Positions 55,963 through 63,675 of a DNA stretch of 64,000 nt are shown piece after piece. Source of the DNA: an uncultured Chitinophagaceae bacterium (GTDB lineage Bacteria > Bacteroidota > Bacteroidia > Chitinophagales > Chitinophagaceae); NCBI GenBank assembly GCA_937919945.1, contig CALESY010000035.1:1-64000 (forward strand), given 5' to 3'. The position numbers and the translations under genes were made by a program. The number at the start of each line of letters is the position of its first letter. Positions within the stretch are counted from its first letter, which is position 1. The notes beneath the pieces are model-generated. The model saw nothing but the letters and a program-made list of their open reading frames with translations, did no database searches and was not told the origin of the DNA.

Positions 55963-55981
55963 AAGGGGCATATAGCCCCTT
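55963..55981. terminator. Short hairpin between convergent genes
   Basis: AAGGGGC, loop of 5, GCCCCTT, just after the priA stop. No T-tract, so it may be only a weak stop or an mRNA end-protecting hairpin. Confidence 0.45.
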
Positions 55982-56007
55982 GATAATTATGTGTAACAGA
56001 ATGAATA

Positions 56008-56820
56008 TTATACAATAAACGGACGCATAAATATCTCTGCATCAGCCATTGTCATTGGTTCATCCATTGCTTCTGTAGCCGCATTAAAAGAGACATCGAA
56101 ACCATTGATGCCAACAGTGTTTATTTTCTGCTGAATTGTGTTGTCTTCATTTTGATAAGCTTTCTTTATTTCACCGATTAGAGAATTAGCCTCAGTGCCG
56201 GTAACCCAAGGCATCATATCAACACCTGTATTTCTTCTTAAAAAACGCACATGTGCTGCATGACGTGCATTGGCAGTTGCCATATTCATGGCATCAGAAC
56301 GGAATGCTTTATTAGTCAGGAACATGTGTATACCTGTCAGATACATACGTACCGCGGCATCTTCTATTGCATGCGCTAAAGACAAGAATGTCTTATAATC
56401 AGACATGGCTTTAGGTATAGCACCCTTGCCGGTAAAATCGTAGCTTGGTTTAGTAGGTACAACATTGTTTGTTTTATTCAGGTAAAAAATCCAAAAAGCT
56501 ACCTGTGCATTTTTATCTTTCAATATTTTTTGATAAGCCCCTTTATCACTTTCGGGTATAAGACCTGCAACACTCAGTGCTTGTTTATAAAATTCTGATT
56601 GCAGGTATCCCATATTAAGCAGAAAAATTATTGCCTCTGCCAATATATCCGTTGTCTTTGCTGCTGCTTTATTTACAGTAATACCGGCTATGGCAAAAGG
56701 AGATACTATCTTAGCCGCTTTGAAGCCAAGATTGCGAAGTATATGCCTCCTGTCAGCTTTTTCTTCAAATGCTTCAGGATGTACTTTTTCAAATTCCTTT
56801 AATATATCTGTGAGTTTCAT
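56008..56820 (-). CDS. Ferritin-like domain protein (Ferritin_2-type)
   Basis: Helical protein of 270 aa. The segment ADRRHILRNLGFKAAKIVSPFAIAG (residues 22-46) looks like a weak Tat signal or signal anchor, with RR before a hydrophobic run. The remainder is helical, with acidic and His residues spread as in the PF13668-type ferritin-like family (HAIEDAAVRMYLTG, ARHAAHVRFL). It follows the Tat-lipoprotein paralogue by 12 nt in one operon. An iron-oxidising activity is not shown; the group is often exported and of unknown function. Confidence 0.82.
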   Translation of the reverse strand: MKLTDILKEFEKVHPEAFEEKADRRHILRNLGFKAAKIVSPFAIAGITVNKAAAKTTDILAEAIIFLLNMGYLQSEFYKQALSVAGLIPESDKGAYQKILKDKNAQVAFWIFYLNKTNNVVPTKPSYDFTGKGAIPKAMSDYKTFLSLAHAIEDAAVRMYLTGIHMFLTNKAFRSDAMNMATANARHAAHVRFLRRNTGVDMMPWVTGTEANSLIGEIKKAYQNEDNTIQQKINTVGINGFDVSFNAATEAMDEPMTMADAEIFMRPFIV

Positions 56821-56832
56821 CTTTAAGCTGTA

Positions 56833-57525
56833 TTAATATTTTGGCACATTAGCACCTGATATACTTTTCTTGAAAAACTGGCGTGTTATATCCAATGAAC
56901 TTTGCGGATCTTGCGGTACATCCATTCCGTTACCGTCTGTTTTTTCAGCAAATGTATTAGGATAAACAAAATTGTTTACAATAGCTGAATGCCTTGCATC
57001 AACTACTGCCATTTTACTTACGACTTGTATATTCTCTTCACTAATAAGTAGTTTACAAATACCACTTAATCCTGCAACTACGGTCTCTTCAAAAAACTTG
57101 GCTTTAGCCAACACACTGTTTTTAGAACTAAAATCTATTGAACTCCAATCATTTTCAATGCTTGGCGGTATAGCAGAAGTACCTAAATAGTTTTTTAAAA
57201 ACTCACGATGTACAATCTCATGGTCGCGCATGGCTACAAAAAAACCTTTTTCTGTATCTGTCATGCCGGAGTATGGGTTTTTAACTACCTCAATGTAAAA
57301 TGCCGCTTCAAGTTGTTGCAACAGGTAAGCATAGTTTAGCAAACCAGTATCGTTTGAGCCGAGATCTATTGCACCTTCTTCTACAAGCTTTGGATCATCT
57401 TCCTTTTTGCATGATGCGATGAGTATACCAGCGCCTGCAATAGCACCTGCATAGTTCAAAAATTTCCTGCGCGACAAAGAGGCATTTTCATGCGCTTTCT
57501 GGTCTTGCGTTGTTACTTCTTTCAT
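56833..57525 (-). CDS. Tat-exported ferritin-like lipoprotein
   Basis: Protein of 230 aa with a clear twin-arginine signal, SLSRRKFLNYAG (17-28), a hydrophobic stretch and a lipobox IASC (Cys39) followed by KKEDD. It should be exported folded and lipid-anchored. The mature domain has E, H and ExxH residues of a ferritin-like four-helix fold: LEAAFYIEV, DHEIVHREFL and DARHSAIVNNF. tatA is the next gene on the other strand, which supports Tat export. It is the first gene of a two-gene unit with another ferritin-like protein. Confidence 0.88.
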   Translation of the reverse strand: MKEVTTQDQKAHENASLSRRKFLNYAGAIAGAGILIASCKKEDDPKLVEEGAIDLGSNDTGLLNYAYLLQQLEAAFYIEVVKNPYSGMTDTEKGFFVAMRDHEIVHREFLKNYLGTSAIPPSIENDWSSIDFSSKNSVLAKAKFFEETVVAGLSGICKLLISEENIQVVSKMAVVDARHSAIVNNFVYPNTFAEKTDGNGMDVPQDPQSSLDITRQFFKKSISGANVPKY

Positions 57526-57775
57526 AAGTAGCTGTTACTAATAATATTGCTCCTGTATCTATAAAAAATCAAATCATAAGGCTCCCAGCCGTCATACTGT
57601 GGTAAACCTTATACTTTGTGCTTAGTAAATCTAATATATGTTATCTGTTTTTCACAGCCTCGAGGCATAAAATTTTCGCTTTCTTTGCAATATTATTTAT
57701 TAAGGGTACTAAAAATGCCTGACAATGAGTAGTATATTTATTTTGAATTATATGATTTACGATAAAATAAACATC

Positions 57776-57958
57776 ATGTCTATATTGTTATCAGTGCCTG
57801 GTGTATGGGAAATTGTCATCATACTCGTTATAATCATCGTGTTGTTTGGGGCAAAGAAAATACCCGGGCTTGCGCGTGGTTTAGGACAGAGCGTGAAAGA
57901 ATTTAAAGATGCCAAAAGCGGCAACGAGACAGAAAAGGATAAAGACGTAAAGCTTTAG
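57776..57958 (+). CDS. tatA: Twin-arginine translocase TatA/E
   Basis: Small Tat pore-forming protein of 60 aa. It has one N-terminal helix (WEIVIILVIIIVLF, residues 11-24), the FGAKKIPGLARGLGQ hinge and amphipathic helix, and a charged tail (NETEKDKDVKL). ATG 57776 is preferred over an in-frame start 17 codons earlier; TAAAATAAA lies just before it. tatC is not in the window. It is divergent from a Tat-dependent ferritin-like operon. Its last 4 nt overlap the convergent small gene. Confidence 0.92.
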   Translation: MSILLSVPGVWEIVIILVIIIVLFGAKKIPGLARGLGQSVKEFKDAKSGNETEKDKDVKL

Positions 57959-58197
57959 TTTTTATTAATGGTGAATACAAAGGGCGTCTTCAAACGCTCT
58001 CTAATAGCCATGTTTACTTTTTTATGCTCTTTGATGAGCTTATAACGTTGCAAGTCTGCAATCTCCATACTGTTCACATACAGCCTATGTATGCTTACTT
58101 GGCGCAAGTACCCTGAAAGGAATATGGCTGTATTGACATCAGATGCTACAATGTCATTTCTATAATGAATCCATGTTTTTTGTTGCCCGCTCCACAT
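57955..58197 (-). CDS. Small hypothetical protein
   Basis: Protein of 80 aa without signal peptide or membrane helix, of a family I do not recognise. The C-terminal half is basic and helical (LQRYKLIKEHKKVNMAIRER), ending TPFVFTINKN. The position 27 nt after the small lipoprotein and the even composition favour a real gene, but there is no strong family evidence. A GTG two codons upstream is an alternative start. Confidence 0.55.
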   Translation of the reverse strand: MWSGQQKTWIHYRNDIVASDVNTAIFLSGYLRQVSIHRLYVNSMEIADLQRYKLIKEHKKVNMAIRERLKTPFVFTINKN

Positions 58198-58224
58198 AAA
58201 CACTTCGCATTATTAGGATTATTA

Positions 58225-58365
58225 TTAATGAAAACGCTTGGGCGATTTGTACACCCTGTTGATATCTGAACCGCAACCACAGCCTTTGCCACTGGCGCAA
58301 CTGTCTATTAGTATCATCAACCCGCCTAATAGTAACAAGTAAACAAAGTTTTTGTTTCTTTTCAT
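58225..58365 (-). CDS. Small Cys/Gly-rich lipoprotein
   Basis: Protein of 46 aa. The signal peptide MKRNKNFVYLLLLGGLMIL runs to a lipobox LIDSC (Cys23), leaving a mature peptide of only 24 residues that begins CASGKGCGCGSDINRVYK. The ATG at 58365 lies 6 nt after a TAGATTTG box; a second ATG at 58371 touches the box. The CGCG cluster could bind metal, but this is a guess. It is divergent from the GT28-like gene, their boxes sharing two bases. Confidence 0.72.
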   Translation of the reverse strand: MKRNKNFVYLLLLGGLMILIDSCASGKGCGCGSDINRVYKSPKRFH

Positions 58366-58371
58366 GTACAT

Positions 58372-58379
58372 CAAATCTA
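58372..58379 (-). promoter_or_regulatory. Small lipoprotein -7 box TAGATTTG, 6 nt from ATG
   Basis: Perfect TAnnTTTG element on the minus strand. Its TA (58378-58379) is shared with the opposite-strand box TACTTTTG. Confidence 0.6.
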
Positions 58380-58385
58380 CTTTTG
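58378..58385 (+). promoter_or_regulatory. GT28-like gene -7 box TACTTTTG
   Basis: Perfect TAnnTTTG element 18 nt before the proposed ATT start at 58404; back to back with the lipoprotein promoter. Confidence 0.55.
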
Positions 58386-58403
58386 TAAAGTTAAGTATTC
58401 CAC

Positions 58404-59486
58404 ATTATCAAAAAAGCTAAACATATATTAATATGTCCCCTAGATTGGGGGCTGGGACATACTACCCGTTGTGTACCTATCATCCGTTACCTGCAAGGCA
58501 AGGGACACACTGTAACTCTGGCAGGCAACGATTGGCAGCGGAAGTACATCAGTGAAACCTTTCCGGGCATCCGCACCATACATATTGAAGGCTATAATGT
58601 ACAATACAGTAATAGTGGTGCCGGCTTCTTACCGAACCTGTTTAAACAATTACCTGCTTTGCTTAAAACCATAAAAGCGGAAAAAAAGTGGTTGCTGAAA
58701 GAAGTAGCGAATAATGACTATGATGGTATAATATCAGATAACAGGTATGGTATGCATCACCCGGAAATACCATCTGTTATAATGACGCATCAGCTACTTG
58801 CACAAAGCGGAATGGGTAGCCTGATAGACAATCTGCTTCGAGGCATACACTATAAAAGACTGGAAAAATTTAATGCTTGCTGGGTAGTAGATGTACCCGG
58901 CACACCAAATCTGGCAGGTAAACTGGCACATCCTGCTATCATGCCAGCCAATGCTAAGTACATAGGGCTGCTATCGCAGATAGAAAAACGCTCAACATCT
59001 GAACAACACATATTGGTTTTACTTTCCGGTCCTGAACCACAAAGAACAATACTTGCCGATAAGCTATGGGAGCAGATAAAGAGCCATAACGGGAAAATTG
59101 TATTTATTGAGGGTATCGACAGTGTAACCAATAAAGGAATTATTCCCACACACATCAACTATTATAAACGCCTGACCAAAGAAATATTGGAACCGTTGAT
59201 AGCAGATGCATCAATTGTAATATGCCGCAGCGGATATTCTACTATCATGGACTTGGTTGTATTGGGCAAAAAAGCAGTATTAATACCTACTCCCGGGCAA
59301 ACGGAACAAATATTCCTTGGTAAACACCTTCATAAAGAGGGGATGTATTATTGTGTATCTCAAAACGAATTCGTATTAAATACAGTACTTGCAGATATTA
59401 AAGATTTTCCATTCAATATGCCATCACTACAAAACCCGCACAGGCAATACATAGGGGTGGTAGATGATTGGCTGGATAGTTTGTAA
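58404..59486 (+). CDS. GT28/MurG-like glycosyltransferase, likely ATT start
   Basis: Glycosyltransferase of about 360 aa. The N-terminal GT-B half opens with ILICPLDWGLGHTTRC (near residues 8-23), the donor-side glycine loop. The C-terminal half has ICRSGYSTIMDLVVLGKKAV and TPGQTEQIFLG, the GT28/MurG nucleotide-sugar site. The conserved N-terminus is in frame right up to a stop at 58392-58394, but no ATG, GTG or TTG lies between that stop and TTG 58659, which would remove the glycine loop. ATT 58404 is the best start; ATC 58407 or ATA 58425 are other options. A promoter sits 18 nt upstream. It likely modifies a lipid-linked or surface glycan. Confidence 0.82.
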   Translation: MIKKAKHILICPLDWGLGHTTRCVPIIRYLQGKGHTVTLAGNDWQRKYISETFPGIRTIHIEGYNVQYSNSGAGFLPNLFKQLPALLKTIKAEKKWLLKEVANNDYDGIISDNRYGMHHPEIPSVIMTHQLLAQSGMGSLIDNLLRGIHYKRLEKFNACWVVDVPGTPNLAGKLAHPAIMPANAKYIGLLSQIEKRSTSEQHILVLLSGPEPQRTILADKLWEQIKSHNGKIVFIEGIDSVTNKGIIPTHINYYKRLTKEILEPLIADASIVICRSGYSTIMDLVVLGKKAVLIPTPGQTEQIFLGKHLHKEGMYYCVSQNEFVLNTVLADIKDFPFNMPSLQNPHRQYIGVVDDWLDSL

Positions 59487-59510
59487 ATCGTAGCTTTCAA
59501 TACTGCATAC

Positions 59511-59518
59511 TATCTTTG
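59511..59518 (+). promoter_or_regulatory. EamA gene -7 box TATCTTTG, 6 nt from ATG
   Basis: Perfect TAnnTTTG element with spacer CGCCCA before ATG 59525. Confidence 0.7.
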
Positions 59519-59524
59519 CGCCCA

Positions 59525-60430
59525 ATGAATGACCGTGTCAAAGCACATCTGGCACTTTTGGGGGCTAACCTTTTTTATGGGGCAGGCTTCACAGTTGCCA
59601 AGCACATTATGCCGAGGTTGATACAACCTTTGGGCTTCATCTTTATCCGTGTCAGTGTGGTGATGGTACTGTTTTGGCTGAGTTATCTGGGGGGCAAAAA
59701 ATTCCGTACAAAAATTGAAAAGAAAGACTGGCTGGTATTAGTATTGGGTGGACTATTTGGTGTAGCACTCAACCAAATGCTTTTCTTTCTTGGGTTGAAT
59801 CTCACTTTTCCTATACATGCATCACTCATTATGATGAGTACACCCTTACTAATTACTATCATCGCTTTGTTTGTGTTGAAAGAACGTCTGAAGACGGAAA
59901 AAGCTATTGGTTTGTTAATGGGTATTGGCGGGGCTTTCCTGTTGATGAGTGCTGGTAAAGAAATTACCATGACGGGCAACTCCGCCATGGGCGATTTGTT
60001 TGTATTTCTGAACGCGGCATCTTACGCCATCTATCTGGTAATGATCAAACCATTGATGCAACGCTACCGACCTATTATAGTTATCCGTTGGGTTTTCTTT
60101 TTCGGGTTTCTGTTTGTGCTGCCATTCGGTTATCCGCAATTTGCAGCTATTGATTGGTCTTTTTTTCAAACGAGCGACTATGTTGCTGTTGCATTTATTG
60201 TCATATGTGTTACATTCTTTACCTACTTGTGGAACATCTACGCATTAAGGCACCTAAGCCCGTCGACGGCAGGAGCATATATTTATCTGCAGCCCATTTT
60301 TGCAGCTGTCATTTCAATGGTAGTAATAGGCGAGCAACTGACATGGATAAAGTTGTTGGCTACAATACTTATTTTTACAGGCGTATATCTTGTTAATTTC
60401 GGGTTTAAGAAAAAAGCAATCAATGAATAA
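59525..60430 (+). CDS. EamA/DMT family transporter
   Basis: Inner-membrane drug/metabolite transporter of 301 aa with ten predicted helices in two EamA repeats (about 8-140 and 155-290). Family features are GANLFYGAGFTVAK in helix 1 and LSPSTAGAYIYLQPIFAAVIS near the end of the second repeat. ATG 59525 is chosen over an in-frame TTG at 59516 that lies inside the promoter. It overlaps the following 3-hydroxyacyl-CoA dehydrogenase gene by 8 nt. The transported compound is unknown. Confidence 0.92.
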   Translation: MNDRVKAHLALLGANLFYGAGFTVAKHIMPRLIQPLGFIFIRVSVVMVLFWLSYLGGKKFRTKIEKKDWLVLVLGGLFGVALNQMLFFLGLNLTFPIHASLIMMSTPLLITIIALFVLKERLKTEKAIGLLMGIGGAFLLMSAGKEITMTGNSAMGDLFVFLNAASYAIYLVMIKPLMQRYRPIIVIRWVFFFGFLFVLPFGYPQFAAIDWSFFQTSDYVAVAFIVICVTFFTYLWNIYALRHLSPSTAGAYIYLQPIFAAVISMVVIGEQLTWIKLLATILIFTGVYLVNFGFKKKAINE

Positions 60431-61586
60431 AGAGGCAATTATAGGTGTAATAGGTGCGGGGGCAATGGGTAGCGGTATAGCACAAGTAGCAGCCATGGCT
60501 GGGCATAAAGTAGTGTTGTTTGATGCCAATGCTGCTGCATTGGATAAAGCAAAAGCATCATTGGCTGCTACCATCAGCAAGCTGGCAGAAAAAGGGAAAA
60601 TCACCAACGCTGATGAAGTATTGAGCCGCTTTTCATATGCTGCTGATATAGCTGCGTTTGCTGATTGTGGTTTGATAATAGAAGCAATCATTGAAAACCT
60701 TGACATCAAAAAGAAAGTATTTGCAGATGTGGAAGCGGTAGCTAGTGAATCTTGTATATTGGCAACCAATACTTCATCACTATCCGTTACTTCCATAGCG
60801 GCTGCCTGCAAAAAAGCTGATAGGGTTATCGGACTCCACTTCTTCAATCCTGCGCCACTAATGGCATTGGTTGAAATCATACCTGCAGTTCAGACAGACG
60901 CTGCATTAGTTGATGCCTGCAAATCAATGATGGCGGCTTGGGGTAAGGCACCTGTTATAACTAAAGATACACCTGGTTTTATTGTTAACCGTGTTGCACG
61001 TCCGTTTTATGGCGAAGCGATACGTATCTATGAAGAAGGCGTAGCAGACATACCAACAATAGACTGGGCAATGACAGAAATAGCGGGTTTCCGTATGGGA
61101 CCGTTTACACTGACAGATTATATAGGGCATGATGTAAACTATGTAGTTACGGAAACTGTCTTCCAGTCTTTCTTTTACGACCCTCGTTATAAACCATCAT
61201 TTTCTCAAAAAAGATTATTGGAAGCAGGATGGCTGGGGCGCAAAACCGGGCGCGGTTTTTACAATTATGCAGAAGGTGTTGTACAACCAGAGCCAAATAA
61301 AGATATTGCTCTCGGTAATAAAATTGCAGAGCGTATCATTGCTATGCTGATAAACGAAGCAGTAGAATCATTGCATCTGAATATAGCGTCAGTACAGGAT
61401 TTGGAATTGGCAATGACAAAAGGTGTAAACTACCCTAAAGGGCTGCTGCAATGGTGCGATGAATGGGGTGCTGCTAAATGTTTAGCGATATTGGATAATT
61501 TGTATAATGACTATCGCGAAGACAGGTATCGCGCTAGTGTACTGCTGCGCAAAATGGCTGCAGTAAATGCCAGATTTATACAATAA
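60423..61586 (+). CDS. 3-hydroxyacyl-CoA dehydrogenase (3-hydroxybutyryl-CoA type)
   Basis: NAD-dependent enzyme of 387 aa that oxidises 3-hydroxyacyl-CoA. The Rossmann GVIGAGAMGSGIAQ motif (7-20), NTSSLSVTSIA, HFFNPAPLMALVEII (catalytic His-Glu region) and two C-terminal 3HCDH domains (about 183-280 and 300-385) are present. With two C-terminal domains it is longer than the 285-aa FadB2 type and resembles PaaH/PaaC-like members. ATG 60423 is preferred over an earlier in-frame start inside the EamA gene. It is translationally coupled to neighbours on both sides (8-nt and 1-nt overlaps). Confidence 0.94.
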   Translation: MNKEAIIGVIGAGAMGSGIAQVAAMAGHKVVLFDANAAALDKAKASLAATISKLAEKGKITNADEVLSRFSYAADIAAFADCGLIIEAIIENLDIKKKVFADVEAVASESCILATNTSSLSVTSIAAACKKADRVIGLHFFNPAPLMALVEIIPAVQTDAALVDACKSMMAAWGKAPVITKDTPGFIVNRVARPFYGEAIRIYEEGVADIPTIDWAMTEIAGFRMGPFTLTDYIGHDVNYVVTETVFQSFFYDPRYKPSFSQKRLLEAGWLGRKTGRGFYNYAEGVVQPEPNKDIALGNKIAERIIAMLINEAVESLHLNIASVQDLELAMTKGVNYPKGLLQWCDEWGAAKCLAILDNLYNDYREDRYRASVLLRKMAAVNARFIQ

Positions 61587-63343
61587 TGGAAAACCTGAAT
61601 AGCTATCTTATCAGTGCTCCGCTAGCAGCATTTGTTACATGGCTGACAGGTATTAGTTTATTGATTGTTTTTGATGCTGCGGGCATAGCTATTTTCAAAA
61701 GGAAAGAATTGTGGGCAAGGGCACTCTATTTTTTTTCCGGCCTGTTAATATTTGTTAACCTCTTGCTTTTGCTACCGCTCTTGCATTTGGCAACCCAACC
61801 CGTTTACAGAACTATTGCAGGCACAATAATAATTACCGGCATTATTCTATTGCCCAGACAAGCAGCATTAAAAGACTTTGTGGTGTTTTCCCCCTTTAAC
61901 TCTGACAACACAATAGGCAAGCTAACTAAGTATATTTTATTACTGACACTTGGGGCATACTTTCTTATTTCATCCACACCGCCAACAGATGCCGATTCGC
62001 TCGATTATCATTTGGGTGTACCAGTTGAGATACTAAATAACAACAGTATTCTTCTCAATCCCGACAATCTTCATTTCAGGCTATTCGGTTTCGGTGAGCT
62101 ATTGAATACTTTTGGCCTCGCAATAGGTTGCGCGCAATTTGGGGCATTTATCCAGTTTTTAGCACTATGCTGGATGTTATTAGTTGTTACTTCGTCAGTT
62201 CAAAAAGACAAACAGTTCCAAATAACTTCCATATGCCTAAGCATACCAATACTATTATTTCTTATTGCTACGCAAAAGCACCAATTAACTGGCATTGCAG
62301 CTACTACAGTATGCTTTTATGCGTTTTGTTTTAAATACAAAGACATTGATAAACGATTGTGTTGGGTATTTGCAGGCACTCTATTATTCGCAATAGGCAT
62401 TAAATATTCATTCATTATCAGTGGTAGCATTTTAGCTCTTTTTTTTATTTATAGAACACATGAAAAAGTCACATTTACCTTTCGGCTAATAACAGTATTT
62501 ATACTATTTCTATTGCCACTATTTACAATAAAATATTTCATTTACAAAGATCCATTATCTCCTATTCTGTCAGGCTATTTATCAGACGATAAAGTAGTTA
62601 TTGACTTTTACAAAGCACTGAAAACAACTACAGACAACAAACTGCCTTTCCCCATTAATTTTTTCATTCCATCTAGCATTGGTTTTTTATCTGCCATCAT
62701 GGGTGTAAGTGCTTTAATCATTATCGTACCACTTCGATTTATTAAACAGCATGGCACGGGGGTATCAATGATTATATTACTAACATTACTAAGCGTATTA
62801 TTTGGGCAACATACCGCACGCTTTTTTCTGGAGTCGTTTTACTGGTCGGCAACATTAATAGTATTAATTAACAGTAATAGCAAATGGGTATCATATATAT
62901 CAACCATCGCACAGATACAATTCTTAATCCTTTTACCTGTGGTTGTAATAGCCGCCGTCCATTTGTCAAAAGGCATACTTACAAATAACGGCAGACACCA
63001 AGTGATGAATGCATATGCTACGGGCTATGCAGAGAGCAGGTGGATAGACAGTATGCTGCCGCAAGATGTGGTAATATGTACCGATGTCAGGTCAAGGTCG
63101 TTGTTGCCACGCAGATATTTTCCTTTAGAATACCTTAATGCAGATACTGTAACTTTAAAAAATATGTTACAAAAATATGGTGTAGCGTATTTGATATTAG
63201 CAGACAAACCGCCTGAAAAAACTAAAAGTATAACCTTCTTTAAAGGCGAAGAAATTGCTTGCCGAGACTTTACTAAGGGCACTAGAAATCCAGCTAATAA
63301 TACAAGATACAGATTACGTATATATCGTATAAGGAGCCTATAA
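61586..63343 (+). CDS. GT-C-like polytopic membrane protein
   Basis: Membrane protein of 585 aa with about twelve hydrophobic helices in residues 10-455 and a soluble C-terminal tail. The loop after the third helix has DADSLDYHLGVP (about 136-147), the usual place and composition of a GT-C catalytic loop. I cannot place it in a named family. Its ATG overlaps the dehydrogenase stop by 1 nt (TAATG), so the EamA, dehydrogenase and this gene are one operon. Cys-poor, no signal peptide. Confidence 0.77.
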   Translation: MENLNSYLISAPLAAFVTWLTGISLLIVFDAAGIAIFKRKELWARALYFFSGLLIFVNLLLLLPLLHLATQPVYRTIAGTIIITGIILLPRQAALKDFVVFSPFNSDNTIGKLTKYILLLTLGAYFLISSTPPTDADSLDYHLGVPVEILNNNSILLNPDNLHFRLFGFGELLNTFGLAIGCAQFGAFIQFLALCWMLLVVTSSVQKDKQFQITSICLSIPILLFLIATQKHQLTGIAATTVCFYAFCFKYKDIDKRLCWVFAGTLLFAIGIKYSFIISGSILALFFIYRTHEKVTFTFRLITVFILFLLPLFTIKYFIYKDPLSPILSGYLSDDKVVIDFYKALKTTTDNKLPFPINFFIPSSIGFLSAIMGVSALIIIVPLRFIKQHGTGVSMIILLTLLSVLFGQHTARFFLESFYWSATLIVLINSNSKWVSYISTIAQIQFLILLPVVVIAAVHLSKGILTNNGRHQVMNAYATGYAESRWIDSMLPQDVVICTDVRSRSLLPRRYFPLEYLNADTVTLKNMLQKYGVAYLILADKPPEKTKSITFFKGEEIACRDFTKGTRNPANNTRYRLRIYRIRSL

Positions 63344-63345
63344 TA

Positions 63346-63606
63346 CTACTTACAGGCAGCTATTTCAGGGTCAGTAGCTATTTTGTCCATGTTTTCTAAT
63401 GCTTCTTCTACACTGGGATATTTTTTCATCACCAGTTCCAGCCTGCAATCGCAAGTGCTTTTAGCTTCGGCTTCTGTTTTGCCTGTTCCTCTGATACTTT
63501 CTACACAACTACTATGAAAAGATTTTTTGCTATCACCATCCCAACCACTGCAAGAACCCAATAGAATAGCTGCTGTAATAAGAAACAATGTGTTTTTCAT
63601 ACCCAT
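63346..63606 (-). CDS. Small lipoprotein with conserved cysteines
   Basis: Protein of 86 aa. The signal peptide leads to a lipobox LLGSC (Cys19). The mature part of 68 residues has four further Cys (SCVES, STCDC and AACK), a disulfide-stabilised helical fold in appearance. ATG 63606 or a second ATG two codons in would both work. It is convergent with the GT-C-like gene (2-nt gap) and divergent from mfd. I do not recognise a named family. Confidence 0.8.
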   Translation of the reverse strand: MGMKNTLFLITAAILLGSCSGWDGDSKKSFHSSCVESIRGTGKTEAEAKSTCDCRLELVMKKYPSVEEALENMDKIATDPEIAACK

Positions 63607-63660
63607 TAGTTTGATGTTGAAGTTACGGTTAATATCCGAGGTTTACTGCTTGCTTTCCCC

Positions 63661-63668
63661 TAAATTTG
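63661..63668 (+). promoter_or_regulatory. mfd -7 box TAAATTTG, 7 nt from ATG
   Basis: Perfect TAnnTTTG element; spacer CACCCGC before the mfd ATG. Confidence 0.68.
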
Positions 63669-63675
63669 CACCCGC

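Noticed and set aside
58659..59486. TTG 58659 as start of the GT28-like gene
   Set aside because: It would delete the conserved glycine-rich N-terminal half-site that is encoded in frame upstream.
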